64,000 nt of DNA, taken from the NCBI RefSeq assembly GCF_963259705.1, contig NC_081840.1:101842626-101906625 (forward strand). Direction: 5' to 3'. The notes under the pieces were generated by a model. The model saw nothing but the letters and a program-made list of their open reading frames with translations. It was not told the DNA's origin and did not search any database. The number at the start of each line of letters is the position of its first letter. The first letter of the stretch is position 1. This document shows, in pieces, positions 11,205 to 21,679 of this stretch. The position numbers and the translations under genes are program-made. Origin of the DNA: Myotis daubentonii (lineage: Eukaryota > Chordata > Mammalia > Chiroptera > Vespertilionidae).

Positions 11205-13779
11205 ATGGATCATTCCCCCTCAGAAAAAAATATAACCTTTTTATAGGCATCTGAAGGGGAAATGGACAGAAGTCTCTGTCTTCTATATCTACTTCCTGCT
11301 GTCAAGAGGGAGTGGATCTGCCTATTTACAGGTTTAGTGTTTCTATCTGATATTGGAAGGGGGAAACAGCAAGGGAAAAGGAGTCTTTATGCTGGGAGGA
11401 ATTCTACAAAGTCAAGGTCAGTCTGGTGTCCCTGGGAGATGACACATTCAATGTCCAGATGGATGACATGTTGGAAAACCTGACATCCTTCATGTATTTT
11501 GGAAATGACAAACTTGACAAGAAGCTTAAAAGGGAAAACTCAAAAGTGAGGAGACTTATTACAACTAAAGTTTTAGTGAGAGGCAAATATCCATGTGACA
11601 AAGGAAAGACTTTCTGTGTCCTCAATTTTGTTGTAGGATAGGCTTCCCTGAAGGCAGATGTGTCTCATTTGTCTGAAGCCCTTTAGTCCAACATACTTAA
11701 TTGAAATTAAGCTAAGGGAAATATCCTAAGATTTACCCTGTAAGAATCTCTGCGTCTTTTCTGACATACCAGTTTTGACAGAAAAGGAATGCAATTTCAA
11801 GTGAAGTGAATAAACTGCCCATGTTTCATTGATTCAATCATAAGTCCAGACCACTGAGTCTCCTTGCAGATGGTGATGCAGATGGCTTCTAAACTGAGGT
11901 CTATATTGTGAACACAAGCAATTAGGTACACAAGGACATAGGCATACATTCTATAAAATGGAAACAAATAGAACACAAAGGTTAATGCAAATAATAATCT
12001 AGTTGTGAAGAAATCCAAAGGCCAGGCTTTTGCTGGGAAGCAAGCAAACAGTGACAATCTGATAGTTTGTCTGAAGTTAGAACATCTTTCAAGTCTGGTG
12101 ATGTCATTAGGTGTTGCATATGCAGACACAGCCTTAAATCAAGAGGTTGAAGTCAGTTAACTGCATTGGAGTCCAATATCTATAATGGGGTATTTTGGTT
12201 TCCACTGAAGCACAATATTTCTCTCCCTAAGATTGCCTTCATGTTTAAAGAGACTGTAATAAATTTGACTTAATTATTTTCATCAATGCAACCAGAGTAA
12301 TAATTGACCAAATCAGTATCACAGGCTTTTGTAAATCTTCTCTGTTGGAATCTCATTTGTTTATAAGAAATTTTTAGATTGTGCTCTAATGAGCCAGCCC
12401 CTCATGGTGGAGAAGTGAAGGCCACAATTGCTATCATGTTGTACTGGTTTGGGTCATGTTCTCCAGGTTTTGAGTGTCCAAAGACGTCTTGAGGTGGAAA
12501 ACTACCTTTGCTCCTTCCCTGGCAATAGGGACATAAACCATGTAACCAAGCAGGTATCAGGCCAGTTTTACAAGTGGCTCTTGATCGGCTTCAATCAATT
12601 TGAGGGTCAATCTCAATTCATTAAGGCTTTCTGGTGGCATCCAGAAGTTCATACATGTCTCCTTTAGACATGGCAACCCTGTCAAAGTTTTAGTCAATAG
12701 GACCACATAGTTTAGAATTGGTATTATTAAATTTATGCAAAGAAATGCATTGGTATAACTCACTCATTAAGAATTGCCAAAGTTTGGAGGTATCAGGCAG
12801 AAAGGAAAAAGAACTAAATGAGCAATTAGCATTCCCTAATTATTAAACAGGTTTCATAACCTTTCAGAAACACAGGCTTCTTATTGGCAAATATCAACAT
12901 GCCCTGATTTAGCAAACCAGAGATGAATTGAGTTAAACTGATTGGCTTAAATAGTTTAGGCTCAGATGAAATATTTTTTAACTCACTAACTTAGTAATCA
13001 CAGATGAACTTAATTAAACTGATTGGCTCAGATAAGTTTAGGCTCAGATGAGATCTTTCTCTGAATCTGCATTCCATGCCAGAGTGAGGGCACTCTTGAG
13101 GAATGAAAATTGTATTGTTGTTCATTTTGAGGAGAAAATGAAACGTCTGGAATGGAGGGAGATTGGAAAGCTGAGGAAATGTTTGCGTGTCCTCAATGTT
13201 CTCAAGCTTTCTGATCCTGTGCCAGAGCCTAGGATTTTCACAGGAACACCCACTGTCAATCTCTGCAACCAGAGACTGGTGTTTTGCCCTTCCTTACCCA
13301 CACTGGAGCAGAGACTTTTCCAAAGTAATAGTACAGTTTTGCCCAGTTGTGGAGGGTTAGAATGTCAGTGCTGATCTGGCATCTTTGGGTTGAACGTAGT
13401 TATCTCCACACAGAGGATTCTTATTGCCTCTGATCTTATTGTAGGTTTCATAGAACTTAGACTCTGAATTCCAATATCAGACAAGACTTTTTGAAGACTA
13501 GGCACTAGCACTAGAAAGGCAGTTAAGAGCAGACAGTTTTTTTTTTTACAAACCCAGAATAAAATTCCATGCATGAGTGGGGCACTGTCCCGGAATGGAA
13601 ATTGTATTATTGTTGAAAAAGTGGAGTGAGGAAAGATGCCTGTCCTTGCTCAGGAGCCAGCAGGGGGAAGGGACATGCACCTGCAGTCCAACAAGGTTGC
13701 TAGGGGTGATGCCATGTGTCCCTTAGCATAGAAGAGAGAGGGTGGGGCCACTTCAATCAGCAAAACCAGTTAAGCAGCT
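11205..13779. other. Single-copy AT-rich stretch without a recognised gene
   Basis: This is the only long stretch here not clearly repeated elsewhere in the window. It has several 60-110-codon frames on both strands (for example 11,426-11,641 plus and 11,797-12,129 minus), none matching a family I recognise. It contains a tandem motif with ATTGGCT at 12,919-13,053. It also holds a diverged direct repeat: 'attccatgccagagtgaggg' near 13,070 and 'attccatgcatgagtgggg' near 13,565. Both hint at an old LTR. The right edge is the 3' end of an L1. Confidence 0.4.
12919..13053. repeat. Two tandem copies of an ATTGGCT-containing motif, about 81 bp apart
   Basis: Copy 1 at 12,919-12,972 and copy 2 at 13,001-13,053 share 'ttaaactgattggct' and 'tttaggctcagatga'. 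ATTGG is the reverse of a CCAAT box. Tandemly duplicated CCAAT-bearing blocks are common in retroviral U3 enhancers, so this may be part of an undetected LTR. Confidence 0.4.
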
Positions 13780-14084
13780 TTTCTTTTTTTGAGTGTGACT
13801 TCAGATTTTATTTATTTTTTAAAAAATTTCTTTGTTGGTTAAGGTATTATAAATGTGTCCTCATCCCCCTATTAACCCCCACACTCTCTCTCCCCCCTCT
13901 ACTCATGCTCTCATCCCCTGTTGTCCATATCCATTGGTTTGGCTTATATGCATGCATACAAGTCCTTTGGTTGATCTCTTCCCCTTACCCCCGCCCCTCC
14001 CCTACTTTCCCTCTGGGGATTGATAGTCTGATCACTCTTTCTCAGTCTTTGGATCTGTCCCTGTCCATCAGTCTATGTTGTTTT

Positions 14085-17000
14085 CTATATTCCACAAATG
14101 AGTGAGATCATGTGGTATTTATCTTTCTCTGACTGGCTTATTTCACTTAGCATAATGCTCTCCAATTCCATCCATGCTGTTGCAAATGGCAAGAATTTGT
14201 TCTTTTTTACCGCAGCATAGTATTCCATTGTGTAGATATAGCACAGTTTTTTAATCCACTCATTTGCTAATGGGCACTTAGGCTGTTTCCAAATCTTAGT
14301 TATGGTGAATTGTGCTGCTATGAACATAGGGGTACATATGTCCAATTTTCCCAACACCATTTATTGAAGAGACTGTCTTCACCCCATAGTATGCTCTTGC
14401 CACCTTTGTCGAATATTAACTGGGCATAGTGGTTTGGGTCGATTTCTGGGATGTCTATTCTATTCCATTGATCTATATGTCTGTTCTTGTGCCAGTGCTA
14501 AGCTGTTTTAAGAAGAGTGGCTTTGTAATACAACTTGATATCTGGTATTGAGATCCCACCTACTTTGTCCTTCTTTCTCAGGATTACTGCAGCTATTCGA
14601 GGTCTTTTTTATTCCAGATGAATTTTGAAACGTCTGTTGTAGATCTGTGAAATATACCATTGATATTTTAATGGGGATTTCATTGAATCTGTAGATTGCT
14701 TTGGGTGGTATAGACATTTTGATGATGTTGATTCTACCAATCCATGAACACGGTATATTCTTCCATCTGTTTATGTCTTCCTCTATCTCTATTTTCAGTG
14801 TCCTGAAGTTTTTCCCATATAAGTCCTTTACCTCCTTAGTAAAGTTTATTCCTAGGTATCTTAATTTTTTTGGTGCAATGGTAAATGGGATTGCTTTTTT
14901 AGTCTCACTTTCTGTAAGTTCACTATTGGTATAATGAAATGCCATGGATTTCTTAGCATTAATTTTGTATCCTGCTACATTGCTGAATTCATTAAGTCTA
15001 ATAATTTCTTGATGGAATCTTTAGGGTTTTCTATGTACAGTATCATGTCATTTGCAAATATGGACAGTTTTACCTCTTTTTTCCTAATTTGGATGCCTTT
15101 TATTTCTTCTTCTTGCCTAATTGCAATGGCTAACACTTCCAGTACTATGTTGAACAGGAGTGGTGAGAGTGGGCATCCCTGTCTTGTTCCTGTTCTTAGG
15201 GGAAATGGTGTTAGTTTTTGTCCATTGAGTATGATGTTGGCTGTGGGCCTGTCATATATGGCTTTTATTATGTTGAGGTATGATCCTTCTACTCCTGCCT
15301 TACTGAGAGTTTTTATCAAAAATGGGTGTTGAATTTTGTTAAATGCTTTGTCTGCATCAATTGATATGACTATGTGGTTTTTCTCTTTCAATTTTTTTAT
15401 GTGATGTATCACGTTTATTGTTTTGCGGATATTGTACCATCCTTGCATCCCAGGGATAAATCCTACTTGGTCATGGTGTGTGATCTTTCTGATGTACTGC
15501 TGGATCCAATTTGCTAAGATTTTGTTGAAAATTTTGGCATCTCTGTTCATGAGGGATATTATCCTGTCATTCTCTTTCATTGTGTTGTCTTTACCTGGTT
15601 TTGGTATTATGGTGATGCTGGCTTCATAGAATGAGCTTGGAAGTGTTCCTTCCTCTTGAATTTTTTGTAGTAGTCTGAGGAGGATAGGTTTTAGTTCTTC
15701 CTTGAATGTTTGGTAAAACTCTCCTGTGAAGCCGTCTGGTCCTGGGCTTTTGTTTGATGGAAGCTTTTTGATGACTGCTTCAATTTCTTCCATAGTTATT
15801 GGCCTGTTGAGATTTTTAGATTCTTCCTGATTGAGTTTTGGAATGTTGTATTTTTCTAGGAATTTTTCCACTTCCTCCAGGTTGTCTAGTTTGTTGGAGT
15901 TGAGCTGTCCACAGTATTTTTTTAACAATTATTAGTATTTCTGTGGGGTCTGTTGTTATTTTGCCTCTGTCTTTTCTGATTTTGTTTATTTGGGTCCTCT
16001 CTCTTTGCTTCTTGGTGAATCTGGCTAGAGGTTTGTCAATCTTGTTTATCCTTTCAAAGAACCAGCTCTCTGTTTCATTGATTTTCTTTATTGTTTTTTT
16101 GGTCTTTATGTCATTTATTTCTGCTCTAGTCTTTATTATCTCCTTCCTTCTGCTCACTATGGGATTTTCTTGTTGCTCTCTTTCTAATTCTTTGAGTTGT
16201 AGAGTTAGATGATTTACTATCATTTTTTCTTGTTTGTTGAGATAGGCCTGTAGAGCTATAAACTTCCCTCTCAGGACTGCTTTCATTGTGTCCCATAGGT
16301 TTTGGATTGTTGTGTTTTCATTGTCATTAGTTTTCAGGAAGTTTTTAATTCCTTCTTTGATCTCATTGATAACCCAATCAATATTTAGTAACATGCTATT
16401 CAGCTTCAAGGTGTTTGAGTATTTTGGGTTGTTTTTATTGTAGTTTATTTCTAATATTATGCCATCGTGGTCTGAGAAGATGTTTTTTATGATTTCAATC
16501 TTCTTGAATTTGGGGATACTTTGCTTGTGACCCAATATGTGGTCTATTTTTGAATATGTCTTATGAGCACTTGAGTAGAATGTATATTCTGCGGCTTTGG
16601 GGTGAAGTTTTCTGAAGGTGTCTATTAAGTCCATCTGATCTAGTGAGTCATTTAGGATTGATGTTTCTTTGCTGATTGTTTGTCTAGAGGACTTATCCAG
16701 TGCTGTCAGTCGTACATTAAAGTCCCCTACTATGATTGTATTGTTGTTGATCTCTCCTTTGATATCTTCCAGAAGTTTTTTATGAATTTGGGTGCTCCTG
16801 CATTCGGTGCATATATGTTTACTTGGGTTATATCTTCTTTTTTTATTGATCCCTTTAGTATTATGAAGTGGCCTTCCTTATCTCTTCTTATGGCCTTCAC
16901 TTTGAGGTCTATTTTGTCTGATATAAGTATTGCTACCCCAGCTTTCTTTTCCTTTCCATTTGCCTGAAAGATATTTTTCCATCCTTTCACTTTCAGTCTG

Positions 17001-17153
17001 TGTGAATCCCTTCTAATGAGGTGGGTCTATTGTAGACAGCAGATGTATGGGTCTCATGTTTTTTATCCATTCATCCACTCGACGTCTTTTGTTTGGAGCA
17101 TTTAGTCCATTTGCGTTTAAAGTTATTATTGAAAGGTACTTGTTTGTAGCCAT
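14085..17153 (-). pseudogene. L1-b ORF2 (endonuclease and reverse transcriptase), inactive
   Basis: The start region at 17,153 gives MATNKYLS-type sequence. Endonuclease-side fragments lie at 16,990-15,816 ([25 protein letters not shown] is the conserved SDH-proximal region). The reverse transcriptase lies at 15,928-14,975 with [38 protein letters not shown] and the catalytic box as FANDMILY instead of FADD, so one catalytic aspartate is changed to asparagine. The C-terminal part is at 14,360-14,085 ([29 protein letters not shown]). Frameshifts split the frame and a deletion joins MVLGKLD to the C-terminus. It cannot support retrotransposition. Confidence 0.85.
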
Positions 17154-17202
17154 TTCTTTTTTTGTGTCGCTGTTTTCTTTCATAGGTTTTTATTTCTTCT
17201 TT

Positions 17203-18206
17203 TTACACCAGTCCCTTTAGCATTTCTTGCATTGCTGGCTTGGTGGTGATAAATTCTCTTAGCCATTTTTTGTCTGTGAAGCTTATTTCCCCTTCAAGTT
17301 TGAATGATAGCCTGGCTGGATAGAGTATTCTTGGATTCAGTCCTTTGCTTTGCCTCACTTTGTAAATTTTCGTCCATTCTTTTCTGGCCTGTTGTGTTTC
17401 TGTTGAGAAATCATTTGATAATCTAATGGGAAATCCCTTGTATGTAACTTTCCGTCTCTCTCTTGCAGCCTGTAAGATTCTCTCTTTGTCCTGAACATTT
17501 GCCATGGTAATTATGATGTGTCTTGGTGTGGGTCTTTTCGGGTTACCTTGTTTGGGACTCTCTGGACTTGTGTGACTTTTTTCTTCCCCACCTCAGCGAA
17601 GTTTTCTGATATTATTTCTTTATATAGGTATTCTAATCCTTGTTCATTTTTCTGTTGTTCTGGCACCCCTATTATTCATATGTTGTTTCGTTTCATGTTG
17701 TCCCAAACCTCCCTTAGGCTCTCCTCCTGTCTTTTAATTTTTTTCTCCAATTGCAGTACATTTTGGGTGTGTTTTGCTTCCTTGTCTTCTAATTCACTAA
17801 TTTGGTCCTCCGCTTCTCCTAGTCTACTGTTGATACTTTCAATGGTGTTTTTTATTGCAGCTATATCACTCTTCATTTCTTCTTGGGTCTTTCTTAAGTT
17901 GTTGATTTTTTCATCTGTTTCTTCTAGCTTCTTCCATATGTTATTGATTTTTTCATCTGTTTCTTCTTGCTTCTTGCATAGGTAGTTGAGTTTTTCTTCT
18001 GTTTCTTCTACCTTCTTGCAGAAGTTGTTGATTTTTTCCTCCATCTGGTTTATGCACTCTAGGACCCTTAGTCTGAATTCTTTTTCTGTCATGTTGCATG
18101 CCTCTGTATCACTTAGCTGCTTTTCTGGAGAGTACTTCTTTTTCCTTTGGGGGTTTCTTAGTCTACCCATGTTTGATCTCACTGACATATCTAGACGTTG
18201 AATCAT
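17203..18206 (-). pseudogene. L1-b ORF1 (RNA-binding chaperone) with coiled-coil repeats
   Basis: The N-terminal piece (18,206-17,676) is an almost pure coiled coil. It includes three tandem units of about 16 residues (KVEETEEKLNYLCKK, QEETDEKINNIWKK, LEETDEKINNLRKT). The C-terminal piece (17,505-17,203) holds the RRM end and the C-terminal domain (QDKERILQAARERRKVTYKG, LNPRILYPARLSFKLEGE, LREFITTKPAMQEMLK). A frame break between 17,676 and 17,505 separates them. Domain order and spacing are those of mammalian L1 ORF1p. Confidence 0.8.
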
Positions 18207-19835
18207 TCAGTGGCTGCTCCCTGGGTGGCAGTGGCTCCTTGGGCTGTGGTTGCTCCTCGGGCGGTTGTGGTAGCAGCTGCTCCTCAGTTGGCAACAGCTC
18301 CTCTGATGGGTGCTGTTCACAGCTTTGGTGGCTCTTCTGGCTGGTGGGGGGAGGCTGCACTTACAACAGCTGTTCCTCAGACAGAGGGTGTGGTGTTCAG
18401 GAGGCTGCTGTTACTTGGATCTGCTGTGTTGATTTAAAGGCACAAAATACAACACAACAAGGCACCACGTACCAGGCACTAAACACAAATATATTCACAA
18501 TATTAATAACCCCAAATAAAGGTGACCACCCGAATTAAGAGAATTAGGGGATAAGGAAGAAGAAGAGAAAAAGATAAAAGAGAAAAAAGAAAAGAAAAGT
18601 AGGGAAGAAATAAAAGGAGTGCAAAAATGAAATTGGGATAAAGGAGGGGGAAAGAAAAGAGGAAAAAAAGTGAAGAAAAAAAAAAAGAGCGAAAAGAGAG
18701 AATGAAGTAGAAGGGGGAAGAGACTATGTATATGAGCAGAAAACTCCTATAGAACCGCCACTAATCCCAACAAATTCCAGCAACAGCTCCCTGGAGATGA
18801 ATGCAAACTAGAAACAACCAATAATATCAAGAAAGGCAAGGGGAAACAGAAGCACAAAAATAACCGGGTGGGTGGGGGGGGGGGGTGGAGGGAGGGGGAA
18901 AACCAGCAGAAAAAAAGAAAAAGAAAAAGTAAAACAGCCTCAGAACCAGTCCTAAAAAAACACACACACACACAGACACAAAACAAACAAACAAACAACA
19001 ACAACAAAAACAATATACTCAACAATCAAGCAAACAGCAACAAAACAATAAAAAGATAAAAGAAGAAAAAAAATTTGGGCAGTTAAGAAAGATAAGGGAT
19101 ATGTGTATAAGGATTTAGAGCAGAGGATTGGAAATAGGATATATAAGTAGGGTGAAATTTTGACAGGAGGTAAACAGAAGGAATACGGAAAATCTAAAGC
19201 AGGAATAGGGTAAGAGAAACAGGACAACAAGAGGGGAAAAGAGAGGGAGAGGGTTTTAGCATAGAGGTAAAATAGAGGTAGGGAAAACTGATGCTAAAGG
19301 AACGATGAAAATAGAGTGTAGAACACTAATCCCAAAATAAAATAAAGAGAAAATAAAATGGCACTTTAAAAAATGGTAAAATGGTAGCAGTAACAATACT
19401 GGTTAAAAATAAAAATGTAGTAATTAAAAGGGTAAAATCAGGTGATGGAAAAAGAAGAAAAAAAATGGTTTCTTAGTTAAAAGGTGAAAAAAGAAAAAAG
19501 GAAAAAGAAGAAAAAAAAATTTGCATTAGTGAACGTCCTTCGGTTCTTCTACTCTTCAGTCTGGCTCGCCTTAGTCCTGTCAGGTATTCAGGAGGGTGTT
19601 GAATTTCCCTGCGATACACTGTTCCTCTGTGTTGTAAAACACAGTCCTGATTTTAAAGCAGACCATATTTGTGTCCCAGACTGCCTTAATTTGTATTTAG
19701 CTGAGTCAGTTTGTGACTCAGCCTCTGGTTGGCAGTGTTTTTGGGTTGGCCCCCTGAGGCTATAGGGCCTCTCTGTCCAGTAGCTTCGGTTTATCGTCTC
19801 AATTGCGCTTAAAACTGGTTTGGGGTCAGCATCCT
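18207..19835 (-). other. L1-b 5'UTR-like region, A/G-rich on the plus strand
   Basis: Begins with a Gln/Glu/Pro-rich out-of-frame stretch (18,360-18,163) and runs through long purine-rich tracts at 18,540-18,720 and 19,060-19,530, a G-run at 18,869-18,897 and a CA/AAC-rich patch at 18,960-19,050. No gene is supported. It ends at the Tigger1 of beta1. An unrelated old insertion within it cannot be excluded. Confidence 0.5.
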
Positions 19836-20253
19836 TTCTAAGAGTAGATTCCATCTTAAGAAACCACGTTCTTTGATCATACATAAGAAGGTGCTCCTCA
19901 CCTATTAAAGTTGTATCATGAGATCACAGCAGAAATCCAGGCTGTACTTCTACAGGATCCACTTATTATTCTAGTTCTCTTGATTATTTCCATCACCTCA
20001 CCATTTATTTCCATGATGGAAAACTTGAAATATTCAAAGTCATTTAGGAGAGTCAGAATCAACTTCTTACAACCTCTTGTTACCATTGATATTTTGATCT
20101 CGCCCATAAATCACAGGTTTTGTTAGTGGCAAAAATCAAAGAGGGTCTGAATATTTTACAACTTACTGAATGTTTAAAAAATTTTTCTGAATATTTACAA
20201 CTTACTTTGCCCAGATCCATTCAGCCATTATTATGTATGGTAGCTATAGCATT
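19836..20253 (-). mobile_element. Tigger1 fragment, beta1, part left of the L1
   Basis: Matches 9,005-9,365 of the alpha1 Tigger1 ('aagagtagattccatctt', 'ccatgatggaaaacttg', 'cccagatccattcagcc') and ends with gtagctatagcatt, the L1-c target duplication. It resumes after the L1 at 26,605. Confidence 0.85.
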
Positions 20254-20750
20254 CTTTTTATTATTTTTTACTATTCTTTTTTTAAGGTATAATGTTTCAC
20301 ATATGTCTCATTTTTCCCTTATTGACCCCACCCAGCTGTTTCCACGCCTGAGAGCAAACACCCACTACCAGTCTATGTCCATTGGTCATGCTAATATGCA
20401 TCCATACAAGTCCTTTGGTTGATCTCTGACACCACCACCCCCCCTAACCCCTTTACCTCCCCTGTCTCTGGATCTATTTTTCTTCATCAGTTTAGGCTGA
20501 TCATTATATCCCATATATGAGTGAGGTCATGTGATGTTTATCTTTATTCCACTGGCTTATTTCGCTTAGCGTAATACTCTCCAGTTCCATCTATGCTGTT
20601 GCAAATGGTAAGTTTCTTCTTTTTTATAGTGGCATAGTATTTCATTATGTAGATGTACCACAGTTATTTATTCCACTCACCTGCTGATGGGCACTTAGGT
20701 TGTTTCCAAATCTTACCTATGTTTCCAAATTGTGCTGCTATGAACATAGG

Positions 20751-21679
20751 TGCCGGGAGCTGGTCCATCCTTGCTGTTTCAAGGGACCTGGCATATATGG
20801 CATACTGTTCTTAATATGTTTGCTCACCTTCTTGGCACTATGTGTTTTAACCAAGGTCACCTCTCTGAGAAAGGTTGTTTCCCCAGGTAGGGATTTTCCC
20901 CTAAGTTAGGGAGAGAATAAAACCCCTTAACTAAGTGCCACACAGGTAATCACTTTAACTATGAACAATCATGCTTAAGCTACATAATCTTTACTCCCTG
21001 GAATGGAGATAAGAAACGCCCTAACCTTTGGAATAGAGATTGATAGGATTGGAATCAACTGGTATAAATACAGATGTAACAAGACTACAGGACACAAAAC
21101 CTAGAAACAGAGCCTACACAGAACCTAGAGACAGAAGAACTTCGCTGGAGAGAACATGGCAAAAGATCCTGGACAGAAACTGGCAACAGAACCTAGAGAC
21201 AGAACCTAGCGAGAAAACATGGCAAAAGATCCTGGACAGAAACTGGTTACAGAACCTAGACACAGAACCTACACAGAACCTAGAGACAGAAGAACTTTGC
21301 TGCTGAGAACATGGCAAAAGATCCTGGACAGAAACTGGCCACAGAACCTAGACACAGAACCTAGAGACAGAACCTAGCGAGAGAACATGGCAAAAGATCC
21401 TGGACAGAACCTGGCGACAGCACTTGGCTGGAGAACCTAGACAGAACCTGGCAACAGAACCTGGCTGAAGAACCTGGCTACAGAATCTGGAGACCGATCC
21501 TGGCTGGAGAACCTAGAGAACCTGGCTGGAGAACCTAGTGAGAGAAACAAACCAGAACTTGGCTAGAGATCCTAGCTAGGCTGCTGATCAACTGAACGCT
21601 GTCTCCGTGTCATTCCTTCTTCTCTGACTCCGTCCACACCTTTGGGGACCCCTGGACCTGCAGGGGTTGGAGCCCAGCA
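20751..21679 (+). mobile_element. Solo LTR of an endogenous retrovirus, with 6-bp target duplication
   Basis: Begins TGCCGGGAGC and ends GAGCCCAGCA (TG...CA), flanked by catagg on both sides (20,745-20,750 and 21,680-21,685). An AATAAA lies near 20,917. From about 21,080 to 21,570 it is made of a variable short tandem repeat around ACAGAACCTAGAG / CAAAAGATCCTGGACAGAAA. The right end holds 'cacctttggggacccctgg'. Six-base duplications fit a betaretrovirus-like (ERV2) origin. There are no internal genes. A second copy of this LTR is at 53,429-54,428. Confidence 0.88.

Larger units (their letters stand above)
13780..19835 (-). mobile_element. LINE-1 copy (L1-b), nearly full length, internally deleted
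   Basis: The minus-strand 3' end is at the left (T-rich 13,779-13,815, then 3'UTR). It is followed by the ORF2 C-terminus (14,360-14,085), reverse transcriptase (15,928-14,975), linker and endonuclease (about 17,153-15,940), ORF1 (18,206-17,203) and a long purine-rich 5'UTR up to about 19,835, where Tigger1 sequence of beta1 starts. Compared with L1-c, about 0.8 kb is missing between the reverse transcriptase side and the C-terminus (junction near 14,345). The flanks are not a target duplication: the left is single-copy DNA and the right is Tigger1, so one end is a rearrangement breakpoint. Confidence 0.85.

Noticed and set aside
11426..11641. 71-codon frame (DDTFNVQMDDMLENL...) considered as part of a SYCP3/XLR-type gene
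   Set aside because: Resemblance is limited to a few residues and there is no second exon or known motif. It is too weak to call, though a search would be cheap.
17676..18206. Stand-alone coiled-coil protein gene
   Set aside because: It is the N-terminal half of L1 ORF1, followed in order by the C-terminal domain and ORF2.
18163..18538. Gln/Glu/Pro-rich frame and its Gly/Ser-rich complement
   Set aside because: They lie in the 5'UTR side of L1-b and are out of frame with ORF1; no independent gene signal.
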